A stretch of 55,449 nt of DNA. Origin: Phyllobacterium myrsinacearum (GTDB lineage Bacteria; Pseudomonadota; Alphaproteobacteria; Rhizobiales; Rhizobiaceae). Shown here piece by piece: positions 8,035 to 16,525 of the stretch. Within the stretch, counting starts at the first letter, position 1. Each line of letters starts with the position of its first letter. The position numbers and the translations under genes are program-made. The stretch lies in the NCBI RefSeq assembly GCF_002980555.1, contig NZ_PVBT01000012.1, positions 1 through 55,449 of the forward strand, in the 5' to 3' direction. Below the pieces are notes generated by a model. The model did not search any database. It was not told the origin of the DNA and worked only from the letters and a program-made list of their open reading frames with translations.

Positions 8035-8056
8035 AGAATAACTATAGAATAACTGT
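8035..8056 (+). promoter_or_regulatory. Tandem 11-bp repeats upstream of the synthase gene
   Basis: AGAATAACT occurs at 8035-8043 and 8046-8054, exactly 11 bases apart, inside a very AT-rich 231-base spacer (7884-8114). A looser GAAT follows at 8057. PhoB/OmpR-type regulators bind tandem direct repeats with 11-bp spacing, so this is a natural target for the regulator encoded just upstream. Confidence 0.45.
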
Positions 8057-8114
8057 GAATCTACCGTATTGAGCGACTAATATTCATTCCAAACAGCGAT
8101 TTTGAGGGATCGGC

Positions 8115-9371
8115 ATGATTGACCAGACAACCACCGCGCGCGGCGTAGGTGCGCACCGTCGCAACACGCAGAAGCTCATTGAGCATGCCGCGCCGCATTT
8201 TGCCGCCGCGCATCTTCAGGGACTGATGGCCCTTTATGCCCATCCGCGCGGCGGCCGGAGCGTCGAATTGCTCAATGCCGATAAAATGCCCTGCCGCATC
8301 GTCGATTTCGTGCGCTGCTCCTACCTTGGGCTGGACAACCATCCGCAGATCATCGCGGGCGCGGTGCGCGCGCTCGAGCAATGCGGTACGCTGCACTGGT
8401 CCTGTGCCCGCACACGTCTCAATTTTGCGCTGCTAGGGCAGTTGGAAGAAGGACTATCCGACCTCTTTTCCGCCCATGTGATTGCCTATTCGAGCGTTCT
8501 TGCGGCCAATATGGGCGCCTTGCCGCTTCTCGCGTCCGGTCATCTGACCCAGGGCATAAAACCCGTCATGGTGTTCGACCGTCTGGCGCATGCCACATTG
8601 GCGTTTCACAAAGGCACCCTGGCCGAGGAGGCGGAAGTACACACCATCGAACACAATGACCTCGACAGGCTGGACGCGATCTGTCGCCGGAACCGGTGCG
8701 TTGCCTATATATGCGATGGCATTTATTCAATGGGAGGCGCAGCGCCAATCGGTGATTTGCTCGATCTGCAAGCGCGGCAAAACCTCTTCCTATATATTGA
8801 CGACGCTCACGGCATTTCACTGTTCGGCAAAGCGGGAGAAGGCTATGCCCGCTCACATATCTCCGGACCGCTCGGTGATCGGACCATCATCGCCGCGTCG
8901 CTTGGCAAGGGATTTGGAGCATCGGGCGGGATTCTGATGCTTGGTACCGCGCATCAATCCGATCTTTTCCGGCGATTTTCAGTCTCGCACGCGTTTTCCG
9001 CCTCGCCCAATCTGGCCGCCATTGGCGCTGCTCTGGCGTCGGAAGCGGTGCACAGAACTGCGGAATTGGCCGTGCTGCAAAAAAGCCAGCAGGAGCGATT
9101 GATCCAGTTCGACCAGCTCTGCCCCACGCCACTCTCCGGCACTGCCTTTCCGATCAGAACCATGATCATCGGCGACGAGCTTGCAACGATTGGCGCTGCC
9201 CGATCCATTCTCGATCAGGGCATCTACGTCTCGGCCATTTTCTTTCCAACCGTTGCCAAAGGATGCGCTGGACTGCGCATCTGTCCGACTGCCGGGCACA
9301 CGCCAGCGGAAATCACGGCACTCTGCCGGTCGCTTGCCGAGGTGTGCGGCCGGCCCGCGACCGGCGCATGA
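8115..9371 (+). CDS. PLP-dependent alpha-oxoamine synthase-like enzyme
   Basis: The 418-residue protein belongs to the fold I PLP enzymes that condense an amino acid with an acyl-CoA (5-aminolevulinate synthase, KBL, BioF, serine palmitoyltransferase, and the CqsA/LqsA autoinducer synthases). Visible features are CSYLGLDNHP near residue 69, the PLP-contacting YIDDAHG, and the Schiff-base lysine in SLGKGFGASGG. The usual active-site FSTSLPP is FSASPN here, and the N-terminus is not that of biotin or heme enzymes. The substrate cannot be predicted. GAGGGA precedes the ATG. Its position directly behind a receiver-type regulator allows a signalling role as well as a metabolic one. Confidence 0.75.
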   Translation: MIDQTTTARGVGAHRRNTQKLIEHAAPHFAAAHLQGLMALYAHPRGGRSVELLNADKMPCRIVDFVRCSYLGLDNHPQIIAGAVRALEQCGTLHWSCARTRLNFALLGQLEEGLSDLFSAHVIAYSSVLAANMGALPLLASGHLTQGIKPVMVFDRLAHATLAFHKGTLAEEAEVHTIEHNDLDRLDAICRRNRCVAYICDGIYSMGGAAPIGDLLDLQARQNLFLYIDDAHGISLFGKAGEGYARSHISGPLGDRTIIAASLGKGFGASGGILMLGTAHQSDLFRRFSVSHAFSASPNLAAIGAALASEAVHRTAELAVLQKSQQERLIQFDQLCPTPLSGTAFPIRTMIIGDELATIGAARSILDQGIYVSAIFFPTVAKGCAGLRICPTAGHTPAEITALCRSLAEVCGRPATGA

Positions 9372-9402
9372 CAGACTGGGCGTACCCAGCGCAGGTTGAC
9401 AC

Positions 9403-9957
9403 ATGACCCAGCCGCATCGTCCGGGACGGGACATTCCGCTGCTTGAAACACAACGCCTCTACATGCGGCCCGTGCGGATATCCGATGCGTCGACGCTCTA
9501 TCGTCTGCACACCGATCCCCTTGTGGTTGAACTGACATCCGCCGGAACCGCCATGACACGGGCGCAATCCGACGAACGTCTGCGCCTTTATCTGAGGGAA
9601 TGGCAGGAGTATGGATTTGGCTTTTTCATCGTCTACGAGAAGCAGGCAAATGGTGATCTGGTATTTGCCGGGCGCTGTGGACTGCGTAGCCTTGACCGGG
9701 ACGATGTCGAACTGGGCTACTGTTTTACCATGGCCGCGTCGGGCAGGGGACTGGCGACCGAGGCAGCGCAACAGCTCGTGGATTTTGCCTTCTTTGCCTG
9801 CGGGATGAGGAGACTGGTCGGCCTTGTCCGCCCGGCCAACGCCCCATCGGTCCGCGTGTTGCACAAGATCGGCTTTGCCTATCACAGCACGGGCACCTAT
9901 CGTGACGCGGTCTATCGGCGCTATGAACTGGCTGCACCACTCCCGCGCCCCTCATGA
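9403..9957 (+). CDS. GNAT-family N-acetyltransferase (RimJ/RimL type)
   Basis: A 184-residue acetyltransferase of the RimJ/RimL/Acetyltransf_3 type: L-x-T-x-R-L at the start (LLETQRLYMRPV), the acetyl-CoA-binding segment around ELGYCFTMAASGRGLATEA with the degenerate Q/R-x-x-G-x-G/A motif, and the terminal N-x-x-S-x-R-V-L-x-K-x-G-F motif (NAPSVRVLHKIGF). It probably acetylates a small amine or a protein N-terminus, possibly the product of the synthase 31 bases upstream, with which it appears co-transcribed. Its last 6 bases overlap the end of the convergent metallopeptidase gene. Confidence 0.85.
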   Translation: MTQPHRPGRDIPLLETQRLYMRPVRISDASTLYRLHTDPLVVELTSAGTAMTRAQSDERLRLYLREWQEYGFGFFIVYEKQANGDLVFAGRCGLRSLDRDDVELGYCFTMAASGRGLATEAAQQLVDFAFFACGMRRLVGLVRPANAPSVRVLHKIGFAYHSTGTYRDAVYRRYELAAPLPRPS

Positions 9958-11487
9958 GGGTACATCCATCGGCGTGGCCAACGGAGCGTTTCTCGTAAAT
10001 ATTTGTGGCGTGACGACCGGTGGAGGAACATCATGCTCAGGCCAGAAAATCGCCTGGCGGTAGACGAGGGAACCCCTGGTGTAATAGCCAAGGCCCGGCG
10101 TGCGGACGAGCACAGGCTTTGCCAGTGCGGCAAAGTTCAGTTTGAAATGATATCCTGATTTCACAACGACAAAATCCTGCGCCCCGATCACCACACCCTG
10201 ACTGGTGAAGACCGCAGGATCATGACTGAAGGCGGGTTTGCTGGTGACAACTAGGGAAAGACGCCCGTCGACCAGCAGCGTGGCTGTCGGACCCATTGCG
10301 CTGGGTTCGCCCCCCTGAAACGGTCCCGCAAGCACGAAGTTTCCGTCGCTGAGGTGAATGACCCTGGCGCGCACGGAAAGGGGCCGGAAACCCGGGGTTA
10401 TTTTTCCGCCCAGATGCAGGGATAACTCGCTGTCGCGACCTGCGGCAAATGCCTGTGCGACAGCCTCAGGATCGGTAATGGGAATGGCGCCGCGCAACCG
10501 GCAGGGTGCATGAAGTGCGGCCGCCAATATGGCCGTACTGTCCCCCGGTGCACCGGCAAGGACGCGGTCGCCCATATCGGCAAGAACAAGGGGCCGTGCA
10601 TCCGGCCGCGCTGCCGCCATCGTCAGCGCGTCACCGATGGCAACCAGTTCGTCTTGAAACCGCATGCGCTTGTGCCAGAAGGCGGCGGCCAGCGGAGCAG
10701 CGGCCCGTTCGGCGCTTGCCGGATTATTGTTGGTCAGCACCAGCGCCGCCTGACCGATGCCGTGATCATCCGCGTAACGGAACACGTTGAACAGGGAAAT
10801 ATCCCAGATCGCCGGATCCGCCTTGGCCAGTCTCCTGGCCTCATCGTGAATCTCGAGCAGCGGCCCTGCCGCCGTTTCTGCCGCACCAGGCAGGACCATC
10901 GGCACTTTGGCCATGGCCGTTACCGGCCGCAATTCGCCCCGCAGCACAGCCAGAAGGCAGACCGCAACCTTGCTCCCGCATTCAACGACATCCGAATGTG
11001 GATTTTCCTTGCAGGCAATACACAGGTCCACCGCAGCGAGCATCTGTTGCGTCACATGGGCATGCAGATCAAGACCAATGGCGATGGTGGTGTGTTTGCC
11101 GGCCGCTTGGCGCAGGGCGGCCAGCAGATCGCCCTCCGCATCGGCAAGCTGCGTTGTGCCCATGGCGCCGTGCAATTCCAATGCAATGGCATCGGGCTTG
11201 AGACGCTGTATGTCGGCGACGAATCTGGCCTTGATCTGTTCGAAAAAGTCGTGATCGACAAGTCCGCCGGGGGCGGCGATGGCGGACAGGCTCGGCAGGA
11301 TCTGCACCGCGTGCCGTTGCAGCGCCGCAATGATCCCCGCCAATGTGGTTGAGGATGAACGGGCCTGCGCGATCAGTGTTTCGCCCTCCGCCAGCTGGAA
11401 ATCGCTGCCCTGGGTGAAATGCGGATTGAAGCCGTTGGATTCGTGCCAGAAGCGGCCGACCATGATGCGCGGGGATTTGTCGTTCAT
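9952..11487 (-). CDS. M81 family metallopeptidase (MlrC-like)
   Basis: The 511-residue product has the two parts of the microcystin-degradation MlrC family: an N-terminal DUF1485-type zinc domain (GRFWHESNGFNP, ELHGAMGT, LDLHAHVT) and a C-terminal MlrC domain (LADMGDRVLAGAPGDST). Family members are zinc hydrolases, usually found near amino-acid or peptide uptake genes. The ATG at 11487 is chosen because it starts the conserved N-terminus; the ORF extends 42 codons further with a non-protein-like sequence that overlaps the upstream gene. It is the last gene of a leftward operon with the ABC transporter, 31 bases after the binding protein, so it may act on the imported substrate. Confidence 0.85.
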   Translation of the reverse strand: MNDKSPRIMVGRFWHESNGFNPHFTQGSDFQLAEGETLIAQARSSSTTLAGIIAALQRHAVQILPSLSAIAAPGGLVDHDFFEQIKARFVADIQRLKPDAIALELHGAMGTTQLADAEGDLLAALRQAAGKHTTIAIGLDLHAHVTQQMLAAVDLCIACKENPHSDVVECGSKVAVCLLAVLRGELRPVTAMAKVPMVLPGAAETAAGPLLEIHDEARRLAKADPAIWDISLFNVFRYADDHGIGQAALVLTNNNPASAERAAAPLAAAFWHKRMRFQDELVAIGDALTMAAARPDARPLVLADMGDRVLAGAPGDSTAILAAALHAPCRLRGAIPITDPEAVAQAFAAGRDSELSLHLGGKITPGFRPLSVRARVIHLSDGNFVLAGPFQGGEPSAMGPTATLLVDGRLSLVVTSKPAFSHDPAVFTSQGVVIGAQDFVVVKSGYHFKLNFAALAKPVLVRTPGLGYYTRGSLVYRQAIFWPEHDVPPPVVTPQIFTRNAPLATPMDVPS

Positions 11488-11518
11488 TGTCGCGATGTCC
11501 CGTGTTGTGCCGCAGCCC

Positions 11519-12586
11519 TCAGCGAATCCAGGCATTCCACCGCTCCAGCATTCTTGCCGCATGGGCATTGATCCATTGGCTATCCGGCACCACCAGATAG
11601 GTCTTGACGTCATCGGAACTGGGCATGGTGGCGCGCGCCTGCGGCGACATCAACGCGATCGCCGCCGCCGAAGGCGGTGTGCAGGACAAAGCCTCGCAGA
11701 CCTTTGCCTGCGCTTCCGGCGAATTGAGCCAAAAGGCCGCCAGTTTGAGTGCATTCTCGCGGTTGGGCGCCTGTTTGAGAAGGGCGATGCGGTCGGAGAC
11801 AAGAAACGATGCCTTGTAGCTCCATGCCACCGGCAGCCCCTCATTCTTCAACGCCTGCGCCCGGGAAAGCCATATCTGCCCGATGGAATAGTCACCATTG
11901 CGCATCCCCTGCACGCTTTGATCGCCCGTCTTCCACCACAGAGAAACGGCAGGGCGGATCTGATCAAGCTTGGCCAGCGCACGGTCGATATCCAGGGGAA
12001 AGAGGGCGCTGCGCGGCACGCCATCGGCAAGAAGCGCAGCGGCCATGACACGCCAGGGATCATCGAAATTGGGAAAGGCGCGCCCGCCGGGGAACCTTTG
12101 TGTGTCCCACATATCCGCCCAGGTCTCCGGCGTTGCTCCCTTGAAGGCATCGCTGCGAAAACTCAAGAGCGTGGCATTGGACAGAAGGCGAACCCCGGCG
12201 GGCGTGCACGTATCGCCCGGCAGGTCGGCACGCCCGGCAAACTGCCGGCAGAAATCGCTCAGATCCTGCGCCACCTGGCGATGTTGATCGGAACTTGCCT
12301 GAATTTCGCCCTGCATGAACAGGTCCCAGGTGACATTGTCTGCGGCAACCATGGCCGCGGCCTTGGATCGCATCTGGCTGTTGGAGCCGGCCACCGTGAC
12401 AATGCGGATGCCGGTCTGCCGCGTGAAGGGATCAAACCATGCTTCGCGCAGCGCCTTTTCATAGGCGCCGCCCGTTGTCGCAACCACCACCTCATTGGCC
12501 AGGGCAGCACCGCCTGTCACGCCCAATAGCAGGCAGGCTGCCAGATTGCTGACGACGCGCCTCCTATATTTTGTTCCTGTTCGCAT
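11519..12586 (-). CDS. ABC transporter substrate-binding protein (PotD/Fe-type family 1)
   Basis: A 355-residue periplasmic binding protein with a signal peptide (basic RRR, hydrophobic core, likely cleavage after GGAALA). The mature start EVVVATTGGAYEKALREA and later NFDDPWRV and SLWWKTGDQ segments are typical of binding proteins for polyamines, putrescine-like amines and opines. Several Cys residues (FCRQ, DTC, VCEALSC) may form a disulphide. It is encoded with two permeases and an ATPase, so a complete importer is present. The ligand cannot be read from the sequence. Confidence 0.88.
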   Translation of the reverse strand: MRTGTKYRRRVVSNLAACLLLGVTGGAALANEVVVATTGGAYEKALREAWFDPFTRQTGIRIVTVAGSNSQMRSKAAAMVAADNVTWDLFMQGEIQASSDQHRQVAQDLSDFCRQFAGRADLPGDTCTPAGVRLLSNATLLSFRSDAFKGATPETWADMWDTQRFPGGRAFPNFDDPWRVMAAALLADGVPRSALFPLDIDRALAKLDQIRPAVSLWWKTGDQSVQGMRNGDYSIGQIWLSRAQALKNEGLPVAWSYKASFLVSDRIALLKQAPNRENALKLAAFWLNSPEAQAKVCEALSCTPPSAAAIALMSPQARATMPSSDDVKTYLVVPDSQWINAHAARMLERWNAWIR

Positions 12587-12644
12587 GGATTGTGTCTCCC
12601 GTTGATGTTTGTCTGGATACGCGGCCGATTGCCCTGCGCGGCGG

Positions 12645-13499
12645 TCAGCGGCGCCGCACCTGGTGGATGAGCCCCATCAGCAGGAACGAGACCCCCATCA
12701 GCATGGTTGAAATGGCGGCAATGACCGGCGTCAGGTTAAAATCGATATCCTCGAACATCTTGCTAGTGACGGTTTTTCCGCCGACATCGGACAGAAAGAA
12801 GGCCACCGTTGCCTCATCGAAGGAGGACAGGAAGGCAAAGCCGGCGCTGGCGACGACCGCTGGCAGAATGTTGGGCAAAACGACGTGGATGAAGGCCTGC
12901 GCCCGGTTGGCGCCGCAGCTGAGCGCGGCCCGTTCCAGCGCAAAATCGAAGCGTTGCAGGGCGGCGGAAACATTGATGACCACATAGGGTACCGCCAGCA
13001 CCGTATGGGCAATGAGAAAGCCGGCGAAGTTCCCGGTCAAGTGTATTGGCGCAAAGACAAGATAGAGCGCGACACCCAAGACAATATGGGGAATGATGAG
13101 CGGACCAAGTACCAAAGCCTCGATGATGGCCAGGCCAGGCAGCCTGCCGCGCACCAGACCGATGGCCGCCAGCGTTCCGGCAAGGGTTGATGCGAATGTC
13201 GTTGCCACAGCGATTTTGAGACTGAAAACGGTGGCGGCCATCCAGGCGGGATCGTTGAAATAGGCCTCATACCAGCGCAGACTCAGGCCATGCAGCGGAA
13301 ACTCCATATGCGATGCGTTGCCGAACGATAGGGCGGCAACAATCAGCGTTGGGACCACGAGGAACAGCAAGATGAGCCCGACCGCAAGGTTGCAGCCGAG
13401 CGCTACCGGCAATTGATATCGCCGCCGGCCGGACCCCAGATCGGCAAGCAGCATCGTTTTTCCGGCGGTCGGCGGGCATGCGGCTTGTTCAGTGGACAT
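12645..13499 (-). CDS. ABC transporter permease (PotC-like)
   Basis: A 284-residue inner-membrane permease with about six hydrophobic segments and the EAA loop (ERAALSCGANRAQAFIHVVLP), which contacts the ATPase. The ATG at 13499 overlaps the end of the upstream permease gene by 11 bases; a longer ORF back to 13592 would begin with a cysteine-rich, unlikely sequence. The order of the second permease and then the binding protein is that of PotABCD-type operons. Confidence 0.9.
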   Translation of the reverse strand: MSTEQAACPPTAGKTMLLADLGSGRRRYQLPVALGCNLAVGLILLFLVVPTLIVAALSFGNASHMEFPLHGLSLRWYEAYFNDPAWMAATVFSLKIAVATTFASTLAGTLAAIGLVRGRLPGLAIIEALVLGPLIIPHIVLGVALYLVFAPIHLTGNFAGFLIAHTVLAVPYVVINVSAALQRFDFALERAALSCGANRAQAFIHVVLPNILPAVVASAGFAFLSSFDEATVAFFLSDVGGKTVTSKMFEDIDFNLTPVIAAISTMLMGVSFLLMGLIHQVRRR

Positions 13500-14400
13500 G
13501 GTCAAATCCCCGGCTGGTTGCGAGCACCTTGCGGAACATGAGGACGAGCAACAAAGTGGACAGGAGCAGCACCGTTGCCAGCGCTGCGGCAAAGGGCCAG
13601 TCGAGAAGGACGGTGACCTGCTGGCCGATGAGGGTGGCTGCCATCAGGCTGCCGGGGCCGCCGACGAGCGCCGGCGTAATGTAAAAGCCGAGGGCGAGAA
13701 TGAAGCAGATGACACAACCGGCAAAGACGCCCGGCAAACTCAGCGGCAGCGTTATACGAAGAAAGGCGGCAACCGGTCCGGCGCCCAGATTGCGCGCGGC
13801 CTGACCGTAATGGTGCGGGATGGCGCGCAGGGCAACGAAGATCGGCAGAATCATGAATGGCAGGAGAATATGCGTCATGGCCAGAATAACCGCCCCTTCG
13901 GTATAGATCATGCGCAAGCCCGTCGCGCTCAATCCCGTCTGATGCAAAAGGGTGTTAATGAGACCGTTGCGCTGGAGAAGCACGATAAAGGCGTAGGAGC
14001 GGACCAGGACGGGAGACCAGAGGGCGATCAGCACACATCCCCCGGCAAGCAGTGACAGGCGCCGCCGTTTTCCCGCCATGACCAGCGCGATCGGATAGCC
14101 CAGGAGAAAGCTCAGTCCCATGACCGCGACCGCGATTTTGACCGTTCGCACCATGACGTCGATATAGAGAGGATCGCTGAAAAGCCGGCGATAATGTGCC
14201 GTGTCAAATTGCGGGACCAACAGGCTGAGCTTGACGAGATAGGCGATCGGATAGACAAAGCCGAGCAGCAAAAGCACAAGCAGCGGCGCCAGCAGGAGCA
14301 CGGTCAGTGCGGGTCCGAATGACCGGGCCGAATGCACCCGGCATGCCTCTTTCCGGACAGGGAGGGGTTCGGCAAGCTCACGCTTGGCCTGGCCGGTCAT
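13489..14400 (-). CDS. ABC transporter permease (PotB-like)
   Basis: A 303-residue permease with a cytoplasmic N-terminus, about six membrane spans and the EAA loop (QAARNLGAGPVAAFLRITLP). It pairs with the second permease to form the import channel. The gene starts in a 4-base ATGA overlap with the ATPase stop (14397-14400), showing tight translational coupling. Confidence 0.9.
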   Translation of the reverse strand: MTGQAKRELAEPLPVRKEACRVHSARSFGPALTVLLLAPLLVLLLLGFVYPIAYLVKLSLLVPQFDTAHYRRLFSDPLYIDVMVRTVKIAVAVMGLSFLLGYPIALVMAGKRRRLSLLAGGCVLIALWSPVLVRSYAFIVLLQRNGLINTLLHQTGLSATGLRMIYTEGAVILAMTHILLPFMILPIFVALRAIPHHYGQAARNLGAGPVAAFLRITLPLSLPGVFAGCVICFILALGFYITPALVGGPGSLMAATLIGQQVTVLLDWPFAAALATVLLLSTLLLVLMFRKVLATSRGFDHVH

Positions 14401-15512
14401 TGCAGGCCACCGTCTGCGACAGCAAACAATTGCGCGGCGCCCTCATCGGGAATGAGAGCGACCGCAGCGCCGGGCTGGGCAAAGGGCAGGGGAACGGATG
14501 CTGCCACCTGAATCTGGATTATGGGATTTCCCATGGCGGTGATCTCGACCAGAACGATGCGAAAGGCGCCGACGAAAATGCTTGTGCGCACATGGCCGAA
14601 AACGGCGGCATGCGGCTCGCCTGGTGGTGCAATCGTCAGGCGTTCGGGGCGCACGGCAAGTTGGACCCGCACGCCGCGCCGGAAAGTTTGGTGACCGATA
14701 CAGTTGGACAGCGGGACTGCCAGGCTCGACGTCCCGGACAGACGCACAACAACCGAATCAGCCTCAATGCCGAGACATTCGCAATCGATCAGATTCATCT
14801 TGCCGATGAACTGGGCGATAAAGGCCGAGCGTGGCTGCGTATAGAGTTGGACCGGCGTGCCGATCTGCGCCAGCGTGCCGTTGAGCATGACGGCAACACG
14901 ATCCGACATGCTCAGCGCTTCATCCTGATCGTGCGTGACATAGACAACGGTCGCTCCGAGTTCCTTGTGCAATGATTTGATCTCAAGCTGCATCGCCTCG
15001 CGCAGATTCTTGTCGAGCGCCCCCAGCGGCTCGTCCATCAAGAGCAGGGGCGGCTCGAACACCAGCGCCCTTGCTAGCGCAACCCGCTGCTGCTGCCCCC
15101 CCGACAATTGGTGTGGATAACGCAGTCCCAGCATGTCCAGATGCACGAGCCGCAGCGCCCTGTGCACACGGTGGACGATATCGGGCCTCGGCAGACGGCG
15201 CATGCGCAGGGCAAAGCCGACATTGTCCTCGACGGTCATGTGCGGAAAGAGTGCGTATTTCTGAAACACCATTCCGATGTTGCGCCGGTTGGGCGCCAGC
15301 CCCGTCACGTCGCGGCCGCCGATGAGGACGGAGCCGGCATCGGGTGTTTCAAACCCCGCAATCATCGTCAGAAGCGTCGACTTTCCCGAACCGGAGGGGC
15401 CAAGGATCGACAGGAATTCACCGGGTTCGACCTGGCACGAAACATCGGCAACGGCCAAAGCGTCCTCATAGCGTTTGCGCACTCCATTGAGCATGAGCGA
15501 CTGCCCGATCAT
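14397..15512 (-). CDS. ABC transporter ATP-binding protein (PotA-like)
   Basis: The 371-residue ATPase has Walker A GPSGSGKST near residue 40, the signature LSGGQQQRVALARAL, Walker B LLLMDEPLGALD and a C-terminal TOBE-like domain, as in spermidine/putrescine and opine transporters. The start at 15512 is chosen because GGGAGAGGGAA directly precedes it; an upstream start at 15557 has no such site. It is the first gene of the leftward transporter-peptidase operon, divergent from gntR, so the shared 229-base spacer probably contains the operators. Confidence 0.93.
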   Translation of the reverse strand: MIGQSLMLNGVRKRYEDALAVADVSCQVEPGEFLSILGPSGSGKSTLLTMIAGFETPDAGSVLIGGRDVTGLAPNRRNIGMVFQKYALFPHMTVEDNVGFALRMRRLPRPDIVHRVHRALRLVHLDMLGLRYPHQLSGGQQQRVALARALVFEPPLLLMDEPLGALDKNLREAMQLEIKSLHKELGATVVYVTHDQDEALSMSDRVAVMLNGTLAQIGTPVQLYTQPRSAFIAQFIGKMNLIDCECLGIEADSVVVRLSGTSSLAVPLSNCIGHQTFRRGVRVQLAVRPERLTIAPPGEPHAAVFGHVRTSIFVGAFRIVLVEITAMGNPIIQIQVAASVPLPFAQPGAAVALIPDEGAAQLFAVADGGLQ

Positions 15513-15589
15513 TTCCCTCTCCCTGACAATATGCGTGATGACGAAACTGCGCTTCATGCCCCTTGCGGGGGTAATGGTGCGACATCGTT

Positions 15590-15605
15590 TGCGAAGGCCT
15601 TCGCA
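15590..15605 (+). promoter_or_regulatory. Perfect 16-bp palindrome in the transporter-gntR spacer
   Basis: TGCGAAGGCCTTCGCA is fully self-complementary and lies 78 bases before the transporter operon start. It differs from the TGTTGCAACA motif, so it may be a second operator type or a hairpin in the leader. Confidence 0.4.
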
Positions 15606-15695
15606 CTATTTTGCGATTGACCGCGGGACGGTGCCGTCAGAAAATGCTATGACACGGTGATGTCACACACTGTTCGCATTAACATCACACAACTA

Positions 15696-15720
15696 TTTTG
15701 ATGCAACACAATAGTTGCAA
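15696..15720 (+). promoter_or_regulatory. Variant GntR operator before gntR
   Basis: TTTTGATGCAACA (15696-15708) differs at one base from the 13 bases shared by the other sites, and AGTTGCAA (15713-15720) is a further half-site. It stands 21 bases before the gntR start codon, consistent with autoregulation. Confidence 0.5.
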
Positions 15721-15741
15721 AGTCAACGATGGGAAAATAAA

Positions 15742-16434
15742 ATGCCTGAGTCTTCAGTGGCCGAAGCAGCAGCGCCGGCCAGGCCACCCGTGCGCCTGGG
15801 TGATATTGCCTATGAGAAATTGAAGGAAAGCCTGATCCGCGGCACCTATAGGCCGGGGCACAAATTGACGGTTCGCGCCGCCGCCGATGCGCTTGGCGTC
15901 AGTTCGACCCCCGCACGCGATGCGATCAACCGCCTGGTCCTTGAAGGGGCACTTGTCTATACCGGGCCAAAGACGGTCATCGTGCCGCACCTTGATAGCC
16001 AAATCCTTGAAGAGATTACCCTCATCCGCCTTGCACTGGAGGGACTTGCCGCCGAGCGGGCCGGGTCTGAGGGGACGCAAACCATTGTTGCCGAGCTGGA
16101 GGCCATCCAGGCGCTGATCGACGCCGCGCTCGATGAAGCGCGCTATGCGGATGCACTCTGGCACAATAAGGAATTCCATTTCTTCATTTACCGCCTGGCC
16201 GGATTGCCGCACCTTCTTGGCATGATCGAGCCGCTATGGCTGCGCATCGGCGCCTCGTTCAACGATCTCTATCCCGAGTTTGCCCTGGCAAAATATGGCG
16301 TCCACAATCACCGGGCGGCGATCGAAGCCATCGGTGAACGCGACGGCTCCAGCCTGCGGGCGGCCATTGAAAGCGACATACGCGACGGCTTCCGTCAACT
16401 GAAAAGAGCCAAAACCGCCGATCATCAGCCGTAA
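15742..16434 (+). CDS. GntR family transcriptional regulator, FCD subfamily
   Basis: A 230-residue regulator with an N-terminal winged helix (AYEKLKESLIRGTYRPG, then VSSTPARDAINRL) and a C-terminal FCD domain of about 150 residues with likely metal-binding His (WHNKEFHFFIY, GVHNHRAAIEA). FCD proteins sense small carboxylates or amino acids and usually repress a neighbouring catabolic operon. The ATG at 15742 follows GGGA. The gene is divergent from the transporter operon and precedes the aminotransferase operon, and TGTTGCAACA-type sites lie in both relevant promoters, so it is probably the repressor of the island. Confidence 0.9.
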   Translation: MPESSVAEAAAPARPPVRLGDIAYEKLKESLIRGTYRPGHKLTVRAAADALGVSSTPARDAINRLVLEGALVYTGPKTVIVPHLDSQILEEITLIRLALEGLAAERAGSEGTQTIVAELEAIQALIDAALDEARYADALWHNKEFHFFIYRLAGLPHLLGMIEPLWLRIGASFNDLYPEFALAKYGVHNHRAAIEAIGERDGSSLRAAIESDIRDGFRQLKRAKTADHQP

Positions 16435-16453
16435 AATCACCGCCGCGTGACAT

Positions 16454-16498
16454 TTTTGTTGCAACATTTTCATAACTGTGATTTTTGTTGCAACATAA
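16454..16498 (+). promoter_or_regulatory. Two tandem GntR-type operators before the aminotransferase gene
   Basis: TGTTGCAACA occurs at 16457-16466 and 16486-16495, each preceded by a T run and a GTGA, so a block of about 20 bases is repeated with 29-base spacing. Both are perfect 10-bp palindromes. They lie 31-69 bases before the start codon. Confidence 0.65.
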
Positions 16499-16525
16499 TG
16501 AAGCGCGGCAGCGAGGATATTGCAC

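Noticed and set aside
11279-12529. Plus-strand ORFs opposite the metallopeptidase and binding-protein genes (also 10510-11352)
   Set aside because: Shadows; both minus-strand genes have clear family signatures and consistent operon spacing.
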